From CAZLNO01 sp964561005 (GTDB lineage: Bacteria > Pseudomonadota > Alphaproteobacteria > Kiloniellales > Rhodovibrionaceae): a stretch of 7,154 nt of DNA. The stretch spans positions 1 to 7,154 of the forward strand of contig CAZLNO010000146.1 in the NCBI GenBank assembly GCA_964561005.1, in the 5' to 3' direction. Of this stretch, positions 1 through 6,301 are shown piece by piece (positions within the stretch are counted from its first letter, which is position 1; each line of letters opens with the position of its first letter). A model generated the notes under the pieces. It was not told the DNA's origin and did no database searches. It worked only from the letters and a program-made list of their open reading frames with translations. The position numbers and the translations under genes were made by a program.

Positions 1-2
1 TT

Positions 3-68
3 GTCGGCGAGTACGAGCGCCTGCTCGACCGCGCCGACGACGACCTGGCACGCGCGCCCGCGCAGTGA
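3..68 (+). CDS. C-terminal end of an upstream gene (partial)
   Basis: Reading frame 3 stays open from the window edge to a TGA at 66-68 and gives VGEYERLLDRADDDLARAPAQ. The charged, helix-like composition with G/C at third positions looks like a genuine protein tail. Frame 1 is also open here, to about 201, but gives a Ser/Thr/Pro/Arg-rich string typical of a shadow frame. Twenty-one residues are too few to name a family. A 10-bp palindrome (CGGGCGCCCG, 69-78) directly follows the stop, but no T-run accompanies it, so it is weak as a terminator. About 150 bases separate this stop from the next gene. Confidence 0.4.
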   Translation, partial: VGEYERLLDRADDDLARAPAQ

Positions 69-216
69 CGGGCGCCCGGCCGCTTGCGGACCCCGATCGC
101 GTCGCCTGCACACAAGGGATTGCGCGCCGCGTCAGAGTTGTCCAGAACGGAGTTGCGCCCCATGGGTGTGGGCAATGCCGAGAATTGAACCGGTCAGGTG
201 AGGAGACGATCCAGGC

Positions 217-1953
217 ATGACCATCGATCTGCGTATGAAGTCGGGGCTCCGAGCGCTTGTCGTCGCGGTTCCGGCACTCTTGCTGACGGGACACGCGCAG
301 GCGGCCGAGGGCGAGGGCGGCGCCGCGCTGCCCGACGGGGACCCGGCGCTGGGCGAACGCCTCTACATGGCGGGCACCACCGCGGCCGGCGAGCCCGTGA
401 AGGCCGTGACCAAGGGCGATATTCCGGTGAGCGGCACGCAGTTCAGTTGCGTCAACTGCCACCGGCCCAGCGGCTTCGGCTCCAGCGAGGGCGGCACCTA
501 CGTGCCGCCGATCACCGGGCCGAGCCTGTTCAATCCGACGCGCTTCAACCGCGGCAAGCGCAACGAGCGCTTCAAGGAGATGTTCAAGGAGGACCAGCCG
601 CCGTCCTTCTGGTCGCGCGTCCGCCAAGCCCGGGCCCGGCCGGCCTATGACAGGAAGAGCCTGGCGCGCGTATTGCGCGAGGGGATCGATCCCAAGGGCC
701 GGACGCTGGACAGCGTGATGCCGCGCTACCGGCTCAGCGATCGTGATGTGGCGAACCTTGCCGCCTTTCTGAAGACGCTGTCGGCCGAGCACAGTGCCGG
801 GGTCGGGGCGGAGAAGATCCACTTCGCCACCGTGGTCACCGAGGCGGGCGATCCCGACAAGCGCGAAGCCGTGCTGACCACGCTGCGCACCTTTTTCGAC
901 TGGATGAACAAGGACACCAACGGCGACCAGCGTTTTCCGAACTTCTCGCCGTCCTATCGCTCGGAGTTCATCCACGCCTATCGTATCTGGGACCTGCATG
1001 TCTGGAAGCTGTCGGGCGCGCCGGAGACCTGGCCGCGGCAGCTTGCCGAGTACTATGCCGAGCAGCCGGTGTTCGGCGTCGTCAGCGGTTATGTCGAGGG
1101 ACCCTGGAAGCCGGTCGGCGACTTCTGCGATGCCCAGGAGATGCCCTGCATCTTTCCGAACACCGACCTGCCCCGGACCCAGAACGCGGAGGGCCAATAC
1201 TCGATCTACTTCTCGCGCGGGCTGGAGCTGGAGGGCGAGGCGCTGGCCGCTTACCTGGGCGAACAGCCCGATCCGCCGGCGCGCATCGTCCAGCTTCGCG
1301 CCGCCGGCCCCTACGGCGAGGTTCCGGCCACGGCCTTCGAGGCGGCGGCCGCCGAGGCGCTGTCCGAGGCGGAGATCGAGACCCGCACCTACGCCGACGC
1401 GGCGGGTCTGAAGGCTGCCCTGAACGAAATCGCCGGGGACCCCACGATTGACCGGCTGGTCATCTGGTCCGAAGCCGACACCGCGCCGGTCGTGGCGGCG
1501 CTGAACGAAACCCGGCCACGGGCCGGGCGGATCGTGCTGCCCTCGACGGCGCTGGGGGTCGCCAAGGCGGAGCTGGACGAGGCGCTGCGCGCCAAGGTGC
1601 GGTTCACGCACCGCCATGAGCTGCCCACGGGCTACCATCCCCGGCAGTACCGCGTGCGCGCCTGGTTCCACACCCGCGGTGTAGGTCTGCCGGCGCCGCG
1701 GCTGCAGCTCCAGACCTACTATGCGCTCACCATGATCCAGTATGGCCTGGAGCACATGATCTCGGACTTCCACCGCGACTACATGATCGAGATCATCGAG
1801 CACGAGGCGGAGAACGAGCTCAACACCGGCACGCATCCCCAGCTCGCGCTCGGTCCCGGCCAGCGCTTCGCCTCCAAGGGCAGCTACATCGTGGCCCTGG
1901 ACGCCGAGGCCAAGGGCGGCTTCAAGGCGGTCAGCGACTGGATCGTGCCGTAG
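217..1953 (+). CDS. Secreted c-type cytochrome fused to a type I periplasmic binding (ABC substrate-binding-like) domain
   Basis: A 578-residue exported protein. Residues 1-29 form a signal peptide (hydrophobic LRALVVAVPALLL, then AQA before the likely cleavage after A29). A cytochrome c domain follows: haem-binding CVNCH at 78-82 (C78, C81, H82) and a probable Met ligand, M168, in VMPRY, followed by the usual C-terminal helix (DVANLAAFLKTL). From about 201 to the end the pattern fits a periplasmic-binding-protein fold of the branched-chain amino-acid type: a beta strand IHFATVV, a long helix, and later QPVFGVVSGY and YSIYFSRGLELEGEALAAYL. C304 and C311 could form a disulfide. An Asp/Asn/Gly-rich loop at 231-240 (NKDTNGDQRF) resembles a calcium loop, but weakly. 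The ATG at 217 is chosen because GAGGAG lies about 10 bases upstream; the Met codon at 235 has no ribosome site. The role is probably periplasmic electron transfer coupled to binding of an unknown ligand. No permease or ATPase genes are adjacent, so transport is not supported. Confidence 0.85.
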   Translation: MTIDLRMKSGLRALVVAVPALLLTGHAQAAEGEGGAALPDGDPALGERLYMAGTTAAGEPVKAVTKGDIPVSGTQFSCVNCHRPSGFGSSEGGTYVPPITGPSLFNPTRFNRGKRNERFKEMFKEDQPPSFWSRVRQARARPAYDRKSLARVLREGIDPKGRTLDSVMPRYRLSDRDVANLAAFLKTLSAEHSAGVGAEKIHFATVVTEAGDPDKREAVLTTLRTFFDWMNKDTNGDQRFPNFSPSYRSEFIHAYRIWDLHVWKLSGAPETWPRQLAEYYAEQPVFGVVSGYVEGPWKPVGDFCDAQEMPCIFPNTDLPRTQNAEGQYSIYFSRGLELEGEALAAYLGEQPDPPARIVQLRAAGPYGEVPATAFEAAAAEALSEAEIETRTYADAAGLKAALNEIAGDPTIDRLVIWSEADTAPVVAALNETRPRAGRIVLPSTALGVAKAELDEALRAKVRFTHRHELPTGYHPRQYRVRAWFHTRGVGLPAPRLQLQTYYALTMIQYGLEHMISDFHRDYMIEIIEHEAENELNTGTHPQLALGPGQRFASKGSYIVALDAEAKGGFKAVSDWIVP

Positions 1954-1979
1954 CGGCCTGTTCCGGCCACCGCCCAGAG

Positions 1980-2009
1980 AAAGCCCCGCCGGCGCGCCGG
2001 CGGGGCTTT
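1980..2009. terminator. Bidirectional intrinsic terminator between converging genes
   Basis: A perfect 30-base palindrome has the left arm AAAGCCCCGCCGGCG and the exact reverse complement as its right arm. It ends in TTTT on the + strand and in TTT followed by CTCT on the minus strand. It lies 26 bases after the cytochrome c fusion stop and 26 bases after the cydB stop, which is the position expected of a shared terminator. It also closes the cyd operon with no room for a downstream cydX-like small gene. Confidence 0.85.
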
Positions 2010-2035
2010 TGCGTCCGGCCCGAAGGTACGCGGGC

Positions 2036-3043
2036 TCAGTGATAGCCTTCCTCCTCCGACACCTTGCCGCGGAAGACCCAGTAGGTATAGGCGGTGTAGG
2101 CCAGGATGATCGGCAGCAGGATCGCCACCCCCACCAGCATGAAGACCAGCGAGGCGGGGTGCGAGGCCGCCTCCCAGATGGTCACGTCGTGCGGCACGAC
2201 ATTGGGGTAGAGACTGATGCCGAGGCCCAGGTAGCTCAGCAGGAACAGCGCCAGCGACAGCAGGAAGGGCTGCACCTCGTAGCGCCGGATCACCGCCCGG
2301 ATCAGCGCCACGGCGGCGAGCGCCGTTACGATCGGCACCGGCGCCAGATAGGCGATGTTGGGCCAGGTGAACCAGCGCTGGTGGATGGTGTTGTCCAGGA
2401 AGGGCGTCCAGCCGCTCACCAGCAGGACGAACAGGATCACGGCGTAGAGCAGCGGCAGCGTGCGCTCGTAGGCCCAGTCCTGCAACGCCCCCTCGGTCTT
2501 CAGGATCAGCCAGGTGGCGCCGAGCAGCGCATAGCCCGCGATCAGCGCCAGTCCGGTCAGGAAGGCGAAGGGCGTCACCCAGTCGAAGGGGCCGCCGATG
2601 AAGGCCTCGTTCTCCACCTCGAAGCCCTGGATGAAGGCGCCCAGGATGACCCCCTGCGCGAAGGTCGCGAGGGTGGAGCCGCCGGCGAAGGCCAGGTTCC
2701 ACACCCAGCGGTTCTCCGGCTGGGCCTTGAAGCGGAACTCGAAGGCCACGCCGCGGAACACCAGGGCCAGCAGCATGACGATGACCGGGATGTAGAGGGC
2801 CGGCAGGATGGTGCTGTAGGCCACGGGGAAGGCGGCCAGCAGGCCGCCGCCGCCCAGGATCAGCCAGGTCTCGTTGCCGTCCCATACCGGCGCGACGGAG
2901 TTCATCATCAGGTCCCGGTCCCCCTCGCCGTGGGCGAAGGGGAAGAGGATGCCGATGCCCAGGTCGAAGCCGTCCATCAGCACGTACATCAGCACCGCGA
3001 CGGCGATCAGCACCGACCAGACGACGGGAAGCAGGCCTTCCAT
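2036..3043 (-). CDS. cydB: Cytochrome bd-type quinol oxidase subunit II (CydB/CioB)
   Basis: A 335-residue integral membrane protein, the usual length for subunit II, which pairs with CydA in the inner membrane to oxidise quinol and reduce O2 to water. Family motifs are clear: MDGFDLGIG near 23-31, WDGNETWLILGGGG near 54-67 in the second helix, FRGVAFEFRFK on the following loop, and LYPNVVPHDVTIWEAASHP near the C-terminal third. About eight hydrophobic segments are visible, ending in a short polar tail (FRGKVSEEEGYH). The ATG at 3043 is preceded by AAGGAGG seven bases upstream, a strong site. It lies 30 bases after the cydA stop, so the two are co-transcribed. No haem ligands are expected in this subunit. 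WDGNETW and the partner's short Q loop both point to the CioB branch. No cydX or cydC/D follows. Confidence 0.95.
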   Translation of the reverse strand: MEGLLPVVWSVLIAVAVLMYVLMDGFDLGIGILFPFAHGEGDRDLMMNSVAPVWDGNETWLILGGGGLLAAFPVAYSTILPALYIPVIVMLLALVFRGVAFEFRFKAQPENRWVWNLAFAGGSTLATFAQGVILGAFIQGFEVENEAFIGGPFDWVTPFAFLTGLALIAGYALLGATWLILKTEGALQDWAYERTLPLLYAVILFVLLVSGWTPFLDNTIHQRWFTWPNIAYLAPVPIVTALAAVALIRAVIRRYEVQPFLLSLALFLLSYLGLGISLYPNVVPHDVTIWEAASHPASLVFMLVGVAILLPIILAYTAYTYWVFRGKVSEEEGYH

Positions 3044-3073
3044 GACGCGTCCTCCTTGTTCCGCCCCGCGCGC

Positions 3074-4465
3074 CTATTCGGCCCCGACGGGCTCGCCCGC
3101 CGCCGAGAGCGGGCGGCTGGGCGTGCCGGCGGCGGGCTCCGGCGGGGCGCCCTGGTCCGCCTCGGGACCCTTGCGGGCCAGGCGGATCATGTAGAACATC
3201 CCGGCCCCGAAGATGATGCCGTAGACCACCACGAAGAGCGCCAGCGTGGTCAGGATGCTGCCGGCCGGCACCGGCGAGATCGCCTCGGTGGTCCGCATGG
3301 CGCCGTAGACGATATAAGGCTGACGGCCGACCTCGGTCACGAACCAGCCGGCGAGCACCGCGACGAATCCGAGCGGGATCGACAGGGCCTGGGCGCGCAG
3401 GAACCAGCGGCTGGTGAACAGGCGCCGCCGCCACAGCAGCACCGCCCCGACGACGCCGAGGGCGATCATGACGAACCCGATCGCCACCATGATGCGGAAC
3501 GCGCTGAACACGATGGGCACGTTGGGCTGCTCGGAGGGCGCCCATTCCTTCAGGCCGCGCACCTCGCCGTTCCACTCGTGCGTCAGGATCAGGCTGCCCA
3601 GGTGCGGGATGCCGATCTCGTAGCGGTTGGTCTGGGCCGCCTGGTCGGGCACCGCGAAGAGGATCAGCGGCGCGCCCTGCTTGGTCTCCCAGTGCCCCTC
3701 CATGGCGGCCACCTTGCGCGGCTGGTGTTCCAGGGTGTTCAGCCCGTGCAGGTCGCCCGCCACGAGCTGCAGCGGCCCCAGCACCGCCAGCAGGCCCACC
3801 GCCATCGCGGTCATCACGCGGCCGTGGCGCACGCTCTTCTCGCGCAGCAGGTACCAGGCGCCGACGCCGCCCACCACCAGGCCGGTGGAGAGGAAGGCGG
3901 CCATGAGCATGTGGACGAAGCGGTACGGGAAGGAGGGGTTGAAGATGATCTCCATCCAGTCGGTCGGCACGAATCTGCCGCCCTCCATCGCGAAGCCGGC
4001 CGGCGTCTGCATCCAGGAGTTGGCCGAGAGGATCCAGAAGGCCGAGATCGTCGTGCCCACGGCCACGATGCAGGTCGCCGCGAAGTGGACGCCGCGCGGC
4101 ACCCGGTTCCAGCCGAACAGCATGATGCCCAGGAAGGAGGCCTCCAGGAAGAAGGCCGTCAGCACCTCGTAGGCCAGCAGCGGCCCGATCACCGGCGCGG
4201 TCGCGTTGGCGAAGACGGACCAGTTGGTGCCGAACTCGTAGGACATGACGATGCCGGAGACCACGCCCATGCCGAAGGACACCGCGAAGATCTTCATCCA
4301 GAAGCGCGCCAGCTCGTAATAGACGCGGCGGCCGGTCCACAGCCACAGCCCCTCGACCACCGCGAGCCAGGCGGACAGGCCGATGGTGAACGCCGGAAAG
4401 ATGATGTGGAACGAGACGGTGAAGGCGAACTGAATGCGTGCCAGCAGGGCCGGATCCAGGTCCAT
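3074..4465 (-). CDS. cydA: Cytochrome bd-type quinol oxidase subunit I, short Q-loop (CioA-like)
   Basis: The haem-bearing subunit (463 residues) of a bd-family terminal oxidase, which oxidises quinol at the periplasmic side without proton pumping. Residues match those known in E. coli CydA: H20 (its H19), E100 and E108 in AYEVLTAFFLEASF (its E99/E107), H185 and M326 as the low-spin haem b558 ligands (its H186/M393), and E378 in GWFVTEVGRQP (its E445). The quinol-loop pair is present as K251 and E256 in RKVAAMEGHWETK. The loop is short and the protein is about 60 residues shorter than E. coli CydA, which is the cyanide-insensitive/CioA-like class. GRQP is followed by Tyr, where Trp is usual. 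The start is the ATG at 4465, with AAAGGAG seven bases upstream; an in-frame ATG at 4519 would add 18 Arg-rich residues outside the family. The cytoplasmic tail is Pro/Ala/Glu-rich. It is the first gene of the cydAB operon. Confidence 0.95.
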   Translation of the reverse strand: MDLDPALLARIQFAFTVSFHIIFPAFTIGLSAWLAVVEGLWLWTGRRVYYELARFWMKIFAVSFGMGVVSGIVMSYEFGTNWSVFANATAPVIGPLLAYEVLTAFFLEASFLGIMLFGWNRVPRGVHFAATCIVAVGTTISAFWILSANSWMQTPAGFAMEGGRFVPTDWMEIIFNPSFPYRFVHMLMAAFLSTGLVVGGVGAWYLLREKSVRHGRVMTAMAVGLLAVLGPLQLVAGDLHGLNTLEHQPRKVAAMEGHWETKQGAPLILFAVPDQAAQTNRYEIGIPHLGSLILTHEWNGEVRGLKEWAPSEQPNVPIVFSAFRIMVAIGFVMIALGVVGAVLLWRRRLFTSRWFLRAQALSIPLGFVAVLAGWFVTEVGRQPYIVYGAMRTTEAISPVPAGSILTTLALFVVVYGIIFGAGMFYMIRLARKGPEADQGAPPEPAAGTPSRPLSAAGEPVGAE

Positions 4466-4522
4466 GACGAAGCTCCTTTCCACGCGTCCCGACGCCGCCC
4501 GCCGGGACCGCACCCGCATGTA

Positions 4523-4538
4523 TTAGAATAGGTCCAAA
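4523..4538 (-). promoter_or_regulatory. Possible Irr-type iron-control element upstream of cydA
   Basis: Read on the minus strand, this is TTTGGACCTATTCTAA. It matches 11 of 13 fixed positions of the alphaproteobacterial ICE/Irr consensus (TTTAGAA, three bases, TTCTAA). It sits 58-73 bases before the cydA start in the only AT-rich patch of the divergent region. TCTAAT within it (4527-4522) would serve as a -10 box, so a bound repressor would block the promoter. No good -35 is visible. Irr links haem status to expression of haem-using proteins, and CydA carries three haems, so the target makes sense. The site is a consensus match only, and the irr gene is not in the window. Confidence 0.4.
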
Positions 4539-4708
4539 CGACGCGGGCGGCAGCGCGACCTGGCGTCGCGGCGGGTTGCCCCGCACCCGTTGTGACCGCC
4601 TCGGCCGGCCTTGGCAAGGGCGCGGGCGAAGTCGGGCAGCGGGCGCGGACCCCGCGGCCGCTTCGCGCGTTCACGGTATGCAGGCGGCACGACGAAGGAG
4701 CGGCGGCG

Positions 4709-5446
4709 ATGAGCGGCAGCGCCCGTATCCGCATCGGCACCTCCGGCTGGAGCTACCGGCACTGGGTCGGCCCCTTCTACCCGGAGGGCACGCCGGCGCG
4801 CGACTATCTGGCCTCCTATGCCGGGCGGTTCGACGCGACCGAGCTGAACAACACCTTCTATTCGCTGCCCAGGCCGGAGCGCTTCCGGGAGTGGGCGGCG
4901 CAGACGCCGGCGGGCTTCCTCTTCGCCTGCAAGGCCAGCCGCTACATCACCCACATGAAGAAGCTGAAGGACCCGGCGGCCAGCACGGCCAGATTCTTCG
5001 ACGCCGTCGCCGCGCTGGGCGGGAAGTGCGGGCCGATCCTGTTCCAGCTCCCGCCGAACTGGGGCCGCGACCTGGCGCGCCTGGAGGCTTTCATCGCCGA
5101 ACTGCCCGACGGCTATCGCCATGCCTTCGAGTTCCGCGACGCGAGCTGGTTCGACGAGGAGGTCTATCGCCTGCTGGAGCGCCGCAACGCCGCCCTGGTG
5201 ATCTACGACCTGGAGGGCGGGCTGTCGCCGTGCCGCGCGACGGCGGACTTCGTCTACCTGCGCCTGCACGGTCCGTCCGAGGCGGCCTATCGCGGCAGCT
5301 ACGACGACGCGACCCTGCGCCGCTGGGCCGACACCCTGACGGGCTGGCGCGAGGCGGGCCGCGACGTCTACTGCTTCTTCGACAACGACGAGGCCGGCCA
5401 CGCCGCCAACAACGCCTTGACGCTCAAGGCGATGGTCGCGGGCTGA
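4709..5446 (+). CDS. DUF72 / YecE-family protein
   Basis: A 245-residue soluble protein, a normal full length for DUF72, a TIM-barrel-like family of unknown biochemical role. The family's conserved blocks appear in order: IGTSGWSYRHW (9-19), ELNNTFYSLP (45-54), KASRYITH (75-82), LFQLPPNW (111-118), FEFRDASWF (140-148), YLRLHGP (183-189) and FFDNDEAGHAANNAL (223-237). The ATG at 4709 is chosen because GAAGGAG lies eight bases upstream and the family's N-terminal strand begins just after it. An in-frame ATG at 4592 would add 39 residues unlike the family. It is divergent from cydA across 243 bases. No signal peptide or membrane segment is visible. Polar residues E45, K75, H82, E141, R143, H187 and D225/D227 are candidates for an active site, from conservation only. 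Confidence 0.9.
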   Translation: MSGSARIRIGTSGWSYRHWVGPFYPEGTPARDYLASYAGRFDATELNNTFYSLPRPERFREWAAQTPAGFLFACKASRYITHMKKLKDPAASTARFFDAVAALGGKCGPILFQLPPNWGRDLARLEAFIAELPDGYRHAFEFRDASWFDEEVYRLLERRNAALVIYDLEGGLSPCRATADFVYLRLHGPSEAAYRGSYDDATLRRWADTLTGWREAGRDVYCFFDNDEAGHAANNALTLKAMVAG

Positions 5447-5475
5447 TCCGGCCGGCGCCGCGCCGCGCCCGTGCG

Positions 5476-5495
5476 GACGCGGGCACACCCGCGTC
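5476..5495 (+). terminator. Hairpin downstream of the DUF72 gene
   Basis: Perfect 8-bp stem GACGCGGG / CCCGCGTC with a four-base loop CACA, starting 29 bases after the DUF72 stop. There is no T-run after it, so it may be a Rho-assisted or 3'-end-stabilising hairpin and not a classical intrinsic terminator. Confidence 0.4.
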
Positions 5496-5670
5496 AGCCT
5501 CGGCGCGTAGACGCGTCAGCCTCCAGGATTCGCCGTTTTCCGCGCCTTGCGACGTCGCGATGTTGACGGATGATGACACCTGCACGCGCCCGCGCCCTTG
5601 CCGCCCGTCATCCCGTCGCGCCGCCTTCCACAATGTCCAAGAGCCATCTGGAAACATACCACACGGAACA

Positions 5671-5685
5671 GAACATGGCAAGAAC
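5671..5685. promoter_or_regulatory. LexA-like direct repeat (alphaproteobacterial SOS box pattern)
   Basis: GAACATGGCAAGAAC is GAAC, seven bases, GAAC (GTTC-N7-GTTC on the other strand), the LexA operator form known in Alphaproteobacteria. A third GAAC lies at 5666-5669. It is in an AT-richer patch of a gene-free stretch. No gene of the SOS regulon is recognisable on either side: DUF72 ends about 225 bases to the left, and the 74-residue protein starts about 250 bases to the right. An eight-base fixed pattern can occur by chance in 7 kb. Confidence 0.3.
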
Positions 5686-5712
5686 ATAAAAGTGATCGCT
5701 TTGGACTGTCGG

Positions 5713-5764
5713 CCGGTCGGGAGCCAGACGCCTTCGGCGTCGACTTCGTGTCGCTCCCGGTCGG
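5713..5764. repeat. Branched palindromic element (three-stem fold)
   Basis: Outer stem CCGGTCGGGAGC (5713-5724) pairs with GCTCCCGGTCGG (5753-5764): 12 pairs, two of them G-U. It encloses a 6-bp hairpin GACGCC-TTC-GGCGTC (5727-5741) followed at once by a small hairpin GAC-TTCGT-GTC (5742-5752). The inner 26 bases, read on the minus strand, share their first 17 bases and the closing GGCGTC arm with 6302-6328. This makes it one copy of a dispersed palindromic (REP-like) element or a structured RNA. Confidence 0.55.
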
Positions 5765-5931
5765 AGCGTTGTCGTCACATGCACCGGGAAAACCGTGCGG
5801 GGCGCGGACAAGCCCGTCCTCGCAAAGCGAGTTGAGCCGACCGGCGCGGCGCAAGACTTTGCCCTGAATCAATGCCCGAGCGGACGGCGCGTCGGATCGT
5901 GGGGGCGCGTGCGCAATCGAGGGAGGCCAAG

Positions 5932-6156
5932 ATGGGCGAGCATCTCAACGACTACATCACGATCCTGGACGACGACCCGCAGTTCCGCGAGTTCGTCAAG
6001 AAGGACCCGCACAGCGCGATGGCCGAGGCGCGGCTGAGCCACGACGAGAAGACGATCTTCCTCTCCGGCGATCCCGACCGCGTGGCGAAGGAGACCGGCA
6101 CGACGCTCTCGCCGGCGGTGCGCGAGGTCATCACCGAGGCGGCCAAGAACCTTTGA
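5932..6156 (+). CDS. Small 74-residue protein with LigA-like helical pattern
   Basis: The product is acidic and all-helical-looking, with no signal peptide, membrane segment or cysteine. Residues 18-56 (from FREFVKKDPHSAM through LSHDEKTIFLSGDPDRVAKETG) follow the rhythm of the small alpha subunit (LigA type) of class III extradiol ring-cleavage dioxygenases and their stand-alone relatives: F..DP...., L...E...L..GD...., G. The resemblance is by eye and no catalytic beta subunit is nearby, so a role in ring cleavage is not supported; small LigA-like proteins also occur alone. The ATG at 5932 is chosen for GGGAGG about five bases upstream. An in-frame ATG at 5872 would add 20 basic residues and has no ribosome site. 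G/C at third positions matches the core genes, so it is likely native. A hairpin follows the stop. Confidence 0.75.
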   Translation: MGEHLNDYITILDDDPQFREFVKKDPHSAMAEARLSHDEKTIFLSGDPDRVAKETGTTLSPAVREVITEAAKNL

Positions 6157-6162
6157 GACCCG

Positions 6163-6182
6163 CGAGTCATTGAAATGACTCG
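6163..6182. terminator. Hairpin just after the 74-residue protein gene
   Basis: Perfect stem CGAGTCAT / ATGACTCG with loop TGAA, starting six bases after the stop codon. Only scattered T residues follow (GTCTTTCG), so termination efficiency is uncertain. It also marks the left edge of the palindrome-rich stretch. Confidence 0.5.
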
Positions 6183-6216
6183 TGGCCCTCGTCTTTCGAC
6201 AAGCTCAAGCGCGTAG

Positions 6217-6242
6217 GGCGGGTTCGCCGCAGGCAACCCACC
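6217..6242. repeat. Palindrome GGCGGGTT...AACCCACC (REP-like)
   Basis: GGCGGGTT (6217-6224) pairs with AACCCACC (6235-6242) with one C-A mismatch, and the loop carries a further GCC/GGC pair. It is preceded by TTTCGACAAGCTCAAG (6194-6209), a string resembling short intergenic repeats common in GC-rich proteobacteria. No reading frame uses this stretch convincingly. Confidence 0.45.
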
Positions 6243-6258
6243 GTATGTCGACGCCGAT

Positions 6259-6282
6259 GGTGGCTTGCCTCGCGCAGCCACC
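6259..6282. repeat. Stem-loop GGTGGCT / AGCCACC
   Basis: A 7-bp perfect stem with a ten-base loop, directly after GTCGACGCCGA (6247-6257), an 11-base string also found on the minus strand at 5745-5735 inside the branched palindrome. This suggests the stretch is built from pieces of one repeat family. Confidence 0.4.
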
Positions 6283-6301
6283 CCACGAGTCGAGTCCGTC
6301 G

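Larger units (their letters stand above)
5447..5931. other. 485-base intergenic stretch with no convincing gene
   Basis: Open frames exist here on both strands, but all are Arg/Ser/Pro-rich, lack ribosome sites and show no family pattern. The stretch holds, in order: a hairpin after the DUF72 gene (5476-5495); a 12-bp direct repeat CGCGTCAGCCTC at 5490-5501 and 5512-5523, 22 bases apart; an AT-richer patch (about 5630-5705) with a LexA-like direct repeat; a branched palindrome (5713-5764); and a small CTCGC/GCGAG hairpin (5819-5831). The patch followed by a structured element could encode an untranslated RNA, but no clear promoter pair or terminator defines one. Confidence 0.5.

Noticed and set aside
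153..175. Imperfect inverted repeat TTGC...GCAA upstream of the cytochrome c fusion, a possible operator
   Set aside because: Only the outer four pairs and a few inner ones match; the centre is mismatched and no known consensus fits.
231..237. Met codon at 235 as the true start of the cytochrome c fusion
   Set aside because: It lacks a ribosome site, whereas the ATG at 217 has GAGGAG at proper distance; both would leave a usable signal peptide.
4466..4519. Longer CydA with 18 extra N-terminal residues
   Set aside because: The strong AAAGGAG site and the family's conserved N-terminus both place the start at 4465; the extra residues are Arg-rich and come from the leader.
2009..4531. An 840-codon + strand frame opposite cydAB
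   Set aside because: Its His/Gln/Arg/Asp-rich product is the antisense shadow of membrane-protein codons, with no ribosome site and no family pattern.
1884..4586. A 900-codon open frame on the minus strand across the cydAB region
   Set aside because: It runs through cydA and cydB in another frame of the same strand and is Arg/Gly/Pro/Ala-rich with no domain. Long shadow frames are expected at this GC content.
4523..5488. A 321-codon minus-strand frame opposite the DUF72 gene
   Set aside because: The DUF72 product on the + strand has clear conserved motifs and a good ribosome site; the opposite frame has neither.
5424..5687. A minus-strand frame whose ATG lies at the LexA-like repeat, a possible SOS-induced small gene
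   Set aside because: The operator-like repeat would overlap the start codon, no ribosome site precedes it, and the product is low-complexity Arg/Ala/Ser-rich.
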